Shown here: positions 33,441 to 45,286 of the stretch, one piece after another
Layout of the letters: every line of letters starts with the position of its first letter
How positions within the stretch are numbered: position 1 is the stretch's first letter
Assembly (NCBI GenBank): GCA_900169235.1
Contig: FWCC01000192.1
Coordinates: forward strand, 124,001 to 188,000
From: Zarea fungicola
Lineage: Eukaryota > Ascomycota > Sordariomycetes > Hypocreales > Cordycipitaceae
Length of the DNA: 64,000 bases
Direction of reading: 5' to 3'
Position numbers and translations under genes: made by a program
The notes under the pieces: model-generated
What the model saw: only the letters and a program-made list of their open reading frames with translations
Databases searched by the model: none
Told to the model about the DNA's origin: nothing

Positions 33441-36001
33441 ATGAGTGTAGTAGGCAAGTACAAATCGCAGAAACATCCCACCGCTTTACTGGCCAAGGCG
33501 CGCACACAACGCACACACTGCGAAGGTCGAGGCAGTATTCGCAAACTACGCCACCGCCGGCACGGCTTACCTCTTCTTTGGCATGCATTCACTAACATGC
33601 TCTCTTCTGTCTTGCAGGTGTCGATTTCGGTACCCTCAAGACGGTCATTGCCGTTGCGAGAAACCGCGGCGTCGACGTGGTATGTTTGCCTAATCAGATG
33701 CCTAATTTTTACCTGATCTTATTGCTGATTCTTCATTACCCGCACACAGGTTACCAATGAAGTTTCCAACCGCTCTACCCCGTACGTGGCTATACACCGT
33801 ATTTGCAACATTTCTATCAGCGTTTTGTGCTAACTAGCCCGCGCGCTCCAGTTCCCTGGTAGGATTCGGACCCAAGTCCCGCTATCTCGGTGAGACGGCC
33901 AAGACCCAGGAAATCTCCAACCTTAAGAACACCGTCAACTGCCTCAAACGCCTAGCCGGTCGCGCCTTCAACGATCCCGATGTCCAGATTGAGCAGCAGT
34001 TCATCACTGCTCCCCTCGTCGACATCAATGGCCAGGTTGGCGCCGAGGTTACCTACCTCGGCAAGAAGGAACGGTTCACTGCCACACAGCTCGTTGGCAT
34101 GTACCTTAGCAAGATCAAGCAGACTGCCGCCGGTGAGCTCAAGCTCCCCGTCTCCGACCTCTGCATGAGCGTTCCTGCCTGGTTCACCGATGCTCAGCGC
34201 CGTGCCCTCCTCGATGCCTCCGAGCTGGCCGGCCTCAAGGTTCTCCGTCTCATCAACGACAACACCGCCGCTGCTCTCGGTTGGGGAATCACCAAGCTCG
34301 ATCTCCCCGGCCCTGAGGAGCCCCCCAAGCGCGTCTTCTTCGTCGACATTGGCCACTCCAACTACACCTGCTCCATTGTCGAGTTCAAGAAGGGTGAGCT
34401 CGCTGTCAAGGCTACCGCCTGGGACCGCAACTTTGGTGGCCGCGACTTTGACAAGGCCCTTGTCGACCACCTGGCCAAGGAGTTCAAGACAAAATTCAAC
34501 GCCGACATCTACACCCATGGTCGTGCGATGGCCCGCACCATTGCCGCTGCCGAAAAGTGCAAGAAGGTCCTTTCCGCCAACCAGCAGTCACCTGTCAACA
34601 TTGAGTCTCTGATGAACGACATTGACGTCTCTGCCCAGGTCACCCGCCAGGAATTTGAGGAGATGATTCAGCCCCTTCTCAACCGCACCTTTGAACCCCT
34701 AGAGGCTGCCCTCGCCCAGGCGAAGCTCACCAAGGACGATATTGACATCATCGAGGTTGTTGGTGGTGGCTCCCGAGTCCCTGCTCTGAAGGAGCGCCTT
34801 CAGTCCTTCTTTGGCAAGCCCCTCTCCTACACAATGAACGCTGATGAGGCTATCGCTCGTGGCTGTGCCTTCAGTTGCGCTATTCTTTCTCCTGTCTTCC
34901 GTGTCCGCGACTTTGCTGTCCAGGACATTGTAAGCTATCCCATCGAGTTCACTTGGGAGAAGGCGGCCGACATCCCCGATGAGGATACGAGCCTCACCGT
35001 CTTTAACAGGGGCGGCGTTTTGCCCTCAACCAAGATTCTTACATTTTATCGTAAGCAAGCTTTCGACCTTGAGGCTCGATATGCCAAGCCCGAGGACCTC
35101 CCTAGCAAACAGAACCCCTGGATCGGTCGCTTCTCCGTCAAGGGTGTCAAACCCACGGAAACGGATGACTTCATGGTCTGCCGCCTCAAGGCTCGTGTTA
35201 ACATTCACGGTGTTTTGAACGTCGAGACTGGCTACCACGTTGTTGAGCAAGAAGTTGAGGAGGAGATCAAGGAGGAGGGTGACCCCGAGGTACGATATCC
35301 GAGCTGTAGCTCACCGACGGCAATGCTAACTGTCTCTCAGGCTATGGACACCGACAAGAAGGACGACGCGCCAAAGAAGACCCGCAAGGTCAAGAAGCAG
35401 GTCCGCGCTGGCGACCTTCCCATCTCTAGCGGCACATCGTCTCTCGATGATGCTACTCGTACTGCCCTGGCTGAGAAGGAGGCTACCATGGTGATGGAGG
35501 ATAAGCTCGTCGCCGATACTGACGAAAAGAAGAACGAGCTCGAGGCTTACATCTACGATCTCCGTGCCAAGCTGGATGAGCAATATGCTGACCTCGCCAG
35601 CGAGGATGAGAAGGCCAAGATCCGTGCCAAGCTTGAAGCTTCCGAGGTATGCAGCCTTGATATAAATCCAAATTACGAGAGATGTCGGCTACTAAACTCT
35701 TTTTTTTTAGGACTGGCTCTACGACGAGGGTGAGGATGCCACCAAGGGTGTCTACATTGCCAAGATTGACGAGATCCGGGCTATGGCCGGTCCCGTTGTC
35801 CAGCGCCACTTTGAGAAGGTCGAGGCCGAGCGTCAAGCCGTCCAGGAGCGCGTTGAAGCGGAGCAGGCTGCGAAGAAAGCCGCTGAGGAAGAGGCTCGCA
35901 AGGCCGCTGAAGCTGAGAAGGCCGCCGAAGGTGCCGACGCAGAGATGAAGGATGCCGATGCTAGCGCCGCGACTGATGATGCTAGCGCCGACCCCAAATA
36001 A
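33441..36001 (+). CDS. hsp88: Hsp110-family chaperone Hsp88 (Sse1 orthologue)
   Basis: Cytosolic Hsp110 that acts as nucleotide exchange factor for Hsp70 and as a holdase. Six exons, 33441-33453, 33618-33679, 33750-33781, 33852-35289, 35341-35646 and 35711-36001, encode 713 aa. The first exon codes only MSVV plus one base and ends in a GC donor (GCAAGT); splicing gives MSVVGVDFGTLKTVIAVARN. The nucleotide-binding domain shows GVDFGTLK, FVDIGHSNYTCSI and VVGGGSRVPALKE, with NDNTAAALGWGI. The substrate-binding part begins near IEFTWEKAADIPDEDTSL. An acidic loop contains AMDTDKKDDAPKKTRKVKKQ. The helical lid contains EDWLYDEGEDATKGVYIAKI, and the tail is Ala/Glu-rich (EQAAKKAAEEEARK). Length is close to other fungal Hsp88 proteins. 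Convergent with the eIF5B gene. Confidence 0.95.
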
Positions 36002-36881
36002 AGGAAAGACACTTCGGAGATTGATATTTTGCAATTATGTTTCATGAAGGTCAAAGAAAGAAAAAGCAAACAAGATTTTTGTTATTTCTTAAGAAGACAA
36101 ACGAAATTTCTTTTTGTTGGGACGATATATAAACAAAAGAAGGCATGAGAAAATGGGTTTTTTTTTATAATTCTAGAGACGACAATAAAAACAATGTATA
36201 GAGGCGTCGTGTACGCAAAAGTAAGAGACTGTTTATTCCAAGTCATATTCATATGAAGGCAGAAGAAGAATATGAATTATTCCCTTAGGAGTACATACTT
36301 GCTTGCTTACGTTGGCTTGCAAAATCCAGGAAGTCATGATGCAAAATGAGAACTAAGCTTCCCCAACTGGGCTGCTAGAAATGGAGAGGATTTGCATTTC
36401 AAGAAACTCAAATTCGTAAGTCGTAAGTCGTAAGTCGCAAGTCACCATTTCCAAGCAAGAAAAAGTCATGATCAAAAATAAATAATTGTATAAGTAAATA
36501 AACGAGGGTTGAAGCAAATTAGGTGAAAGATTCCGTCTGCGTTTTTTTCTGTCTGCTTTTACTATATTAAAACTGTGAGGAGATTGTGAAATGTTTGATT
36601 TGAAAAGCGCTTTTGTTTCCCACCATTTTGATGCATTTTTTTTTGGTCAAGATTCGTTCGTCATTGCGCTGCAAAACTCCCAAAAGATACAAGCACGCAT
36701 ACACGCGCACACAAAACACATGCGAAAACAGAGAAAGGAAAGAAGGAGAACGCCTGAAAGTGGAGTGTTTTCCTTCTTCATGAATTTCAGTTTCTTTTTG
36801 TCGGCGTACCTCATTTAAGCCAGATGTCATCCCAGTCCAAAACAAACAAGAAAAGGTTTCTATGTTAGCTTCTTCCCTTTT
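36002..36881. other. Intergenic between convergent Hsp88 and eIF5B genes
   Basis: AT-rich 3' UTR sequence of both genes with T and A runs. It carries a small tandem repeat at 36416-36443 (listed). No ORF of interest. Confidence 0.6.
36416..36443. repeat. 7-bp tandem repeat, unit GTAAGTC
   Basis: Four head-to-tail copies: three perfect GTAAGTC and a final GCAAGTC. The unit coincides with the consensus of a splice donor, probably by chance, since it lies downstream of both genes. Confidence 0.85.
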
Positions 36882-39800
36882 TTATGCGACATCCAGAATA
36901 GGCTTCAACTTGACTATCAGGTTCCACTCGGGGTTTGTGACCTCCTCGCGGTAAAACTCCTTTAGACAATTGATACTGGCTCGCGAGATATGACTGTATA
37001 GCTGATCCGACTCCTCGAGCTGGCGGCCATAGGTAGGCTGCGTGCCGCCCATCTCAATTTTGATGGCCACTGAGGGCTGGCCCTTTTTGCAGACGGGAAT
37101 CTGTTTGTGTTCGCGTTCAATTGATGTTCTGCATTGCCCAATTAGTTTCAAAAGAAGAAGATAAGCCTGAAAATAAAATAACACTGGGGGAAAGGAAAAG
37201 CATACACTCTGCCAAGCTTAATAATTTCTTTCACATTTGTGACTGGATTTGTCTTGACCACTGCAATTGGTGTGTTAATCTTGAGCTGTCCATCAATAAC
37301 ATCAACACCAATGACAATAGGACCAGTTTTGTTGAAAACGGCAACAGTCTTGAGCACGCAAGGGAAGACGGCCAGCAGCTTCGACTCCTCGCGCTTCTTC
37401 TCCAGCATCTCCTTCATGTGCAAGTTGAACGAGTCAAAGAGATGATAAATAATATCGGCGGTGAAGATCTTGATACCTTGGTCCTCTGCGTATTGCTGAG
37501 CCTCCTTGTCCACCTTAACATCGAAACACAACATGATGGCGTAGTCAGGCGCTTTTTCCAACATGATGCCACACTGCATGACATCGCGTTTGTAGACTGG
37601 GCCGATACCAACATTGGCAACGGGAATTTTGCAATCCTTGAGGAAATCGAGCAAAGCTTCTAGGGAACCAAGGGTCGATGCCTGGACGCTGACACCGCGT
37701 CCAGACTTCTCGACTCGACTCAAGAGGGTATCTAGATCGGACAGAACCTCATCTTCAATGTCGTCCTCGTCATCGTCAGGCCCCACAACCATCAGACGGG
37801 AACCGGCAATGGCACCTTCCAGCCCCGGGGCACTAATCTTGATACCAAGAGCAGCCTTGACCTCCTTGTTGTGTACGTATTGTGATTTGAGACGCAACTC
37901 TTTCAGAGGCGCCGGTGTCAGCAGCGCTCTGATGTTTGTCTTGATTGCCCCTTCGGTACCACACACCACAATGCGGTCACCCTCCTTCAAGATGCCATTG
38001 GATAGAATGACGTCAATAGTCATACCGAAACCCTCAATGGCTTTGACTTCTAGAACGGTTGCCTGAACCTCGGACAGATACATGAGGGCATTGGTCATGC
38101 GCTCCTGGGTGAGCTGGATAATGAGCTTGAGCATGTCAGGGATACCCTCTCCAGTGTGGGCGGAGGTGGGCACCAGCGAGACATTCTTGGACATGGACGG
38201 GTTCTCATAGTAGAGCTCGGCGTTGAAACCCTGCTCAGCAAATGCTAACTTAGTCTCAGCCAGACGCTTCTCGAACTCGTTGTGCACAGCTTTATTCTGA
38301 AGAGCCAAGCTCTCCTGGAAACCATTGTTATCAATCTTCTTCCATCCGAAAAGTCTGTCAATTTTGTTCAGGGCAACAATGAAGGGTGTCTTGCGGTCTC
38401 GGAGTAGACGCATGGACTCGAGTGTCTGGGGCTCGAGACCGTGCATGATGTCGACAACCAAAATGGCAATGTTGCAAAGAGATGAACCGCGTGATCGGAG
38501 GTTAGAGAAGGACTCGTGACCTGGCGTGTCAATAACAAGGAGACCGGGTACCTTGAATTCAAAGGCGCCATCCTTGTTGATAACATGAGTCTTTTGCCTA
38601 ATGGCTTCGACTGGGAAGTATGTTGCGCCAATTTGTTGTGTAATACCACCAGCTTCACCCTCCTGGACGTTGGTTTGTCTAATCTTATCCAGTAGCTTAG
38701 TCTTACCGGTATCGACGTGACCGAGAATACAGCAAATGGGTGAACGCAGGTTGTCCTTGGAGCGGGCATCCATGGCCGCCTTGTGAGCAACGGCACGACG
38801 CTCGGCGGCTTCCTTCTTGCGCTGAGCCTCGGCAGCCTTTGCAGCCGAGATATCTTCATCTTCAGATTCGCTATCCGCGTCAGATTCTTCGTCGGAGCCC
38901 TCGTCGGAGATCTCCTCAGTTGCTTTTGGTCTTGAAGCCAGTGCCTTAGCCGCGGCCTTCTTCTCTGCCTCCTCATCACTGTCGGCATCCCAGCTGTCTT
39001 TCACATCATCTTCGTCGGCGGCAGCCATCTCCCAGTCATCTTCAACATCGCTATCCTCGGCAGCCTTCTTAGCAGCTTCTTCCCTCTCTTTGGCAGCCTT
39101 GTCCTCCTCAGCCTTCTTCAAGGCCTCTTCGGCTTGGGCCTTGGCTCTGGCTGCCGCGGCAGCTAGAGCAGCCTCCTCCTCGGCCTTCTGCTCCATTTTA
39201 CCCTTTCGTTTCTTTTCCGGGGCAGCCTTCTTCTTAGAAGCACCTTCCTCGTCCGCTGGGCCGACTTTGATACCGGCAGCCAACATTTGCTGCAACTTGC
39301 GCTCATTGCGGGCTTTTTCTTCTTTTTGAGCCTTGGTCATAAACTTGCCTTCTTTTTTGAGCTGCTCAATGCGCTCCTTTTCTTTCTGCTTCTTGATGGC
39401 CTTGGCCTCCTCTTTACGCTTCAATTCCTCCTCCTCGAGACGGTCTGCCTCAGCCATCTTCCTGGCGACCTCAGCCTGAGCCCGTTCCTCATCTTCCTGT
39501 CGACGTCGAAGCTCCTCTTGTTGCTGCTGGATCATAGCAATGTGGGCGGGGAGCTTCTTCTTCTTGCCGCCCTTGTCAGCGGCCGCAGGAGCGGGAGCAG
39601 CCGCAGCGGGTGCCGGGGCAGCCGCCTCCTTGACGGCAGGCTTCGCAGCATCGGTCTTTTCTGGCGCGGCCGTTTTCTTCTTGGCGGCCTGCTCCTTTTT
39701 CCTTTGCTTCTCACGCTCCTTCTTGAGCTTCTCCTTCTCAGCCTTTGTCAGGACGCGGCCAGTGTCTTCGGCATCGTCATGGGCATCAGCAGCTGGCTTG

Positions 39801-40141
39801 GGAGGCTCAGCCTTGTTGCCGCCCTTGCCTCCCTTGCCCTTCTTAACAGGCAGAGCAAACTCGTCGTCGATGGTGGCTTCTTCGGGGGCGGCAGTGGCGG
39901 CACCGGGCGCCTCTTCGCCCTCAACAAAGTCGTTATCTTGGCCGCCCTTGTTCTTGCGCTTCGCCTTGTTCTTGCGTAGCTGGGCCATCAGACCACCACC
40001 TCCCGCATCGGCGCCATCATCACCGTTGGCATTGGCATCGTCGGCGTTGGGCTGGCCATTAGCATCTTGCGGGGCAATCGTCTCCCCCAAATCGGCCTCC
40101 CAATCGTCCTGCTTCTTGTTGCCCTTCTTCTTGGGAGCCAT
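36882..40141 (-). CDS. FUN12: Translation initiation factor eIF5B
   Basis: Ribosome-dependent GTPase that joins the 60S subunit to the initiation complex (bacterial IF2 homologue). Two exons, 40141-37206 and 37128-36882, encode 1060 aa. Residues 1-460 are a low-complexity tail alternating acidic and Lys/Glu/Ala blocks ([34 protein letters not shown] coiled segments). The G domain begins with G1 GHVDTGKT at 474-481, then [19 protein letters not shown] (G3), NKIDRL (G4) and SAHTGEG (G5). Domain II contains [18 protein letters not shown], domain [12 protein letters not shown]...VANVGIGPV, and domain [21 protein letters not shown]. The short second exon supplies [20 protein letters not shown] and ends KPILDVA. 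All GTPase motifs are intact. The large plus-strand ORFs over its 5' half are antisense shadows of the repetitive codons. Confidence 0.97.
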
Positions 40142-41108
40142 TTTCCTTGGCTTGATGGACTCGAGAGAGAGAAAAAAAAACGCCGTTGTCGATTATATAG
40201 GCTCTGGCCTTTTATTCGATTATTCCTCCCGCGATTTGGCGTTGTTGCGGGGGTATTGAAGATGGAGGGGAAGAAAGCTGCGGGTTTGTGAAGTGCAAGC
40301 CCTGCAATAAATAGAGGTGTACAGAGTATATAATTTTTTTAGTGTTTTTCGCTTTTCGTCTCACTCCAAGAAGCATGGCCAAATAGGCGTGGCAATGTGG
40401 GGTTACTGTGACTGCACCACCGCTCCAAACTCTGTCACTTTTACAAAACTTGGGGTACCTAGATTTGGACATGCCTGCCTTGGCCAAGGCCTTGCAAAGG
40501 AACTAAGGCCACTGTAAATGACAGGCCCACGTGTGCCAAAAAAAAAATGTTTGCCCAGCTCTTCTCGTACCTACCCACCAAGGTCGAGTATTTGTCTGCC
40601 TATCGACAGGTCGAGGAGGGGCTCGTCTTGTGGCGGGGCTCAGTGGCGGGGCAGGTGGCAGTACAAAAGTCACAAGTGAGTCACCATCAGTTAAGGCATG
40701 GACACACCAGGTTTTAGTCGAACGTCATCCAGACACTGTTGACAGGAGATTCCGGCAAGGCACTCAATTGATGGATGATGCATCTACTCTAGAGAGGTCT
40801 AGAAGCTGTGTGGTAGCAGTAGCCATAGCTAGCAAACGGCAGTGAATGGTTCACCAACCGACAGGTAGCAGCGTCAAGGTTGCATCTCAACTATGAGTTA
40901 AACATATGTTTTCTATCCAGACTTTATATTTAGCCACCTCAAGTTGGGGGGGAGAAGAATTAAGCGTCTGACTCTATACGAGAATGAAAATTTCTAAAAG
41001 AGAAGAAGAAGAATCTCCTACCCCGCCATGTAAGGGTCCTACCTAGGCGTTATCATCAGGTCATTTCCACAACCACGGTAAACTATAGCCAAATGCCGGT
41101 TCCAAAAG
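40142..41108. other. Intergenic between eIF5B and the MMS1_N-domain gene
   Basis: The promoter and leader of eIF5B and the 3' side of the next gene, both on the minus strand. CACGTG at 40530-40535 lies about 390 bp before the eIF5B ATG. A GGTACC at 40455-40460 belongs to the dispersed motif family. No gene seen. Confidence 0.5.
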
Positions 41109-44100
41109 TTACAGAGCAGGTGCTAGTAGATAGCCCAGAATGTCATAGGCCACTTCGAAATATTTCGTGTGTCGTCCTTCTTCTTCCGTACTGTCCCGGA
41201 AAGCAACTGTGCATAAGCCCCCTTCAATGCCGTCAAGGTATTCACAAAACAAGTCAAGACCATCCCCATCACCCAGTAGTTTCTCCAATAGTTGCCCTTC
41301 TAGACATTTTTGTAAAATATCACCATCAATATGCATCAACCTAGGATGCAGCTGCGGTTCAAGATCAGTATCTTCGTCAGCAGGGGTATCACCCAACGCT
41401 GGATTGTATAGCGGATACAGTATCGGACTGCGGTATGCCAACGTTTGTATCAAGCTCAGGAGTCGCCACAGCTCTACTTCAATCAGCGTAAATTGATGTA
41501 GCGCTCCATCCAACGTCACTCCGAGCATCTCTGCGCCGTCATTACTGCTGCGTAGTGCTCCGAATCGCAAGCTTCGGTCAGCTGCCACCCAAGGGGGCCG
41601 ACTCCAGCTTCTGACAAACCGGCGCACGGAGCTGGGAAGGAGCCCTTCAAAAACAGTTTGAAGCTCTTGGCTATCTTGGCCGGTAGGAACCCACACACCT
41701 GCAAATCCGTTCTTGTAGTCGGCAAGCAGTGTCACCGGCCCGGCCTCGGACCCTTCCCTGCTGCAGCCAATATCCATCATATGAACCGTTCGTCTTGCCA
41801 CCTGGTCGGTATGAAGCAAAGCCATGTCAGTTCCAGTGCCTGTACGATGCTCTATTATTTCCAAAGAATTTGTTAATGTCAAAGCATGGATTTTGCCGTC
41901 AACGATCCTGAGTGAAACGACTGTAGAGTCCAGTTCATACTCCTTCATCGGCTTCAATTTCTTGTCAACGAGATCTAAAACCTCCCAATGCAGAGTACGG
42001 TCTACACAAAATATTAACCCATCTGCATCGCCCACAATAGAGCCGATTTGTCCGGTGAACAGCTTCTTGTATCGTGTCCAGTATTTCAAGCGTCGACTTG
42101 GTCCGTCCTCGGTCATAGTCGGAGTCTCCTTCAAGGACACAATTAACAGCCGGCCATCTTTTGTTGTTACAAGAATAAAAGAAAAGGTTCTCCCATCTTT
42201 CACATAAAGCCATTCGTGAAGACCGAAAATTCTATCACCTTCATGCCCCAAGCCTGAGATGAATTCTGACGAATTTTGGTCCTTGTCAGATGGGTCGGAT
42301 ATTGCAGCCCCTGTATCAGGGTCAATAAATTCCAGCGTTGGGCGATTGTATTTTATCACGGCAACAACAAGGCATCGCCATGTGCGTGAATAGATGACTC
42401 TGGAGGGGGTTCCTTCAAGCGGTATGCAGCGTGGTATGTGGCCAATATGTGGCCAAATATCTGTCATTAGAATCCTTGATCCTGCCAGCATAAGCAACGA
42501 CGTGTGCCCGCTGTGACCCGATAGGCTCTCATTTAGACAGCAGATAGAATGTACTGGCGGTGACGGCATGCCTAGATCATTTGAATCTGTAGGCACAACG
42601 ACGCTTTTGGTGCAGAAGCAGCGTTTCCGTGGTGAATAGTCAGACAGCATAACCAAATTACTGTCGCAACTTGCAAAGACCATCTGCTTTCGCCCAGAGG
42701 CCTCTGGTGCTGGGAATATCTCCACCGGTGATATTCCTAAGGTCTCTGTTATCCAGGGGAGCTGTCCCTGCGCACATTGAGAAGTTCGCATAGTGATCAG
42801 ATGGCCGCACCTAGTCCCCATTACCAGAACAGGCACATTGGGATCAATTTCCACAGCGCAGATGCTTGTTACAGCCTCGAGCATGCTATGCTCTGGTGAA
42901 TTGCCATCTGCGCTTACAGCAGTCGTTGCAACTAGCTCTCCGTCCAGAGCATACACAGTAAACTGCGGTTGCCCTCCGTTGATTGAGGCTACAGCTGCAA
43001 GTTGTGTACCAGAAGCAGAAAAAAGACAGACGGCTGTGATTTCACCATTGATCTCCCAGTTTGCCACAGGCCTTAATTTGTAGTCTTGCCATCTAATCAT
43101 GAAGAGTTTTGCTTGGTCTCTTTCTTGCACAGATAGAATAATGCCATCCAGTAAGCAGTGTGCCCTGTCAATACAGATATCAGGAGATTGAAGCAACTCT
43201 GCCAGTGGTGTTTTCGAGCTAAATATCAAGATAATAGCGCTATTAGCAGCTGCAAAATGAGGTGCAGGGTACTGCCTCACATACCTTTCAGTCGGGCCGA
43301 CAACGGAAATGAATGCTTCTGTTATCTGTAGAACACTGTCGTCGGATTGCTGCATCGCAAAGATTGTTCGGCATGAGAGATCAAATTGAATATCTTCTCC
43401 ATCAACTTCTTGAACTTGGCTAAAGTCTTTGGCGAACTGCAGTATGCGTGAGGAGTGTGGCAATGCCAATATACCAAGGAGAGAAGAGCCGCCTTCATCA
43501 TTCACAGGAAATATCCAAGCCTGTCTATTTGGCTCGTCAGACTCAATATCCAAGCCAATTTTGGCTTCGATCCCCCATCGCCACTGCGTGATTGTGCCCT
43601 TTAGGCCTCTGCCAGACGCCGTGAATATACTGTCTGGTTTTCGGGCGACTGAACCTGGGCCACTTCTTCCCCTTCCTCCAGTATTGTTCATTGCTGGCTC
43701 ATACGTCGTAGTGATATCGACAACAGGAGACCAGTTTGGGGTAGTATTGACTTGCTCTATGTCACTTCTCGGGGCCAGCTAATAGTAAACAGCGTTAGTG
43801 TAGGGCACCAATTTTTGTATCGGGCCAGCGCCCACCTTCCATATGCCACCTGGGCCAGAGTCTCCTCCAATAATTAGTACGTCGGTGAAAATGTCGTACG
43901 AGGTTGCAAAAGCAGTATTAATATTGGTGTCCAAGCAACCAAAATTGATAACAGAGGGGACCATGACCTTCTCATCAATCTCCACATGAATGATAGCACC
44001 GTCTTCACGAGCGAGAAATATGATGTCAGTATGCTCCAAATAAGTTCGAAGTCGTACTGGGCGTGTCCAAGCAGTCCATAGGGGCTCATCTCTGCCATTA

Positions 44101-45286
44101 TGATATTTGGTTTGTGGTGGCATATCTGCTCCCAGTTGCTCGTACTCGGGAGTGCCAGACAGGGCATGCTTGACTACGCCGATGCCAGACTTGGAGACAA
44201 CAAAGAAGGCAGTCTTAAATTTGAGTGGTATTAGCAATATTGGCATCTTGTGGTCTTCGGGCAGTCGATTTCCAGATCGTTCTTCACGGAAAACGGATTT
44301 CAGTCTATCGTCGAGTTCCCATTCATATGTAACCATTCTAGAGCTGGGCTCCTCCTTGTGTCTTTCTTTGCGGATGACAATAAGTAGCAATATTATGTGG
44401 TAGTCGTCGTTTGGCCGCGGAAAGAGAAAGGTCATGTTATGGATGATGCCCTGTAGTGTGCGAAAATGGGTTCGTCGGATGGGCGAGAAGCTGCCATTTT
44501 TGAGATATCGCGACTGGAGGGTGGTCCATGACTCCAATTCATAGACAATCAGGATGCCTTCTGGTGTGGACGCAGCCATATATCGCGATGATGGATCTAT
44601 AGCTAAATGATAGCCAATATACGGGATCAGACTTGGTAGTTTGTGGTTGCTGAGAACGAATTCAAGGGTTGAGTCAGGGCGTTCCCTGAGAAAAAGGAAG
44701 ACTGTGTCACCATTTTCCAACATGAGAACTAACACTTGAGGGGGGATTCCGAGCTTTGGAGTTGGGGGGGGTTCGATTTCCAAAGGGATTTGGTCTCCCT
44801 GAGGGCTGAAATCTTCATCTTTGATCCTGACCGACGAAGATAACTCATTGTCCGGGCCATAGTCGGACCCGATACCAAGAACGACGGCGTTTCGTATTCT
44901 GGGACCAAAGCCGGTCTTTCTGAGTACTTCATGAATTTGCCCATCTTTTCGAAGTTCACTAATTTGTACAAAGTTGTCCTAGATCAAAGGCACGACTGTT
45001 AGTAACGATGGCTTGCGACAGAGAATGCTGCCTGGGAGGCAGGAGGACCCCGTACCCCGATAAAGGCAATGTCCTTATGTTGGATGGATCGAATTGACAA
45101 TGGAAGGATCCATCTTGTTACTGGACTCTCGATAATGGTTTTGGTCAGGATGCCCAGCGTTGGAGGCTCAGGGTGCGGAGTATCAGGCGGCAGCCTCTCA
45201 GAAGCAGAAGCCTCGAGTGCATCTTGCAAGTTGACGGTCTCGGTAACCCACTGGCCGCCGCGAAGTACATTGGTTTGGAACGCCAT
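41109..45286 (-). CDS. MMS1_N/CPSF160-like multi-propeller protein
   Basis: Large protein of the DDB1/CPSF160/Mms1 superfamily, built of WD40-like propellers; fungal databases tend to label such proteins by their MMS1_N domain or as thermotolerance protein. Three exons, 45286-45056, 44978-43836 and 43778-41109, encode 1347 aa with phase-0 junctions. N-terminal features are VTRWILPLSIRSIQHKDIAF, IRNAVVLGIGSDYG, QVLVLMLENGDTVFLFLRER and YHLAIDPSSRYMAASTPEG, all typical of the first propeller. The middle has FFVVSKSGIGVVKH, TDIIFLAREDGAIIHVEID and IIGGDSGPGGIWKV. Exon 3 carries further blades (VLVMGTRCGHLITMRTSQ; YSRTWRCLVVAVIKYNRPTL) and ends in a helical region. It is shorter than typical Cft1 or Rse1 orthologues are usually described, and closer to the fungal Mms1-like group, so a CUL4-type adaptor or splicing role cannot be decided. 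A longer ORF to 45610 exists, but its extra residues are leader-like. Confidence 0.8.

Noticed and set aside
33952..34518. 188-codon ORF on the minus strand inside Hsp88
   Set aside because: Antisense shadow. Hsp70-family coding sequences with biased codons often show long open antisense frames; the sense reading is a clear Hsp110.
39287..40259. Two plus-strand ORFs of 230 and 239 codons over the 5' half of eIF5B
   Set aside because: They translate the complement of Lys/Glu/Ala repeats into Leu/Ser/Phe-rich low complexity; the sense frame is the eIF5B N-terminal tail.
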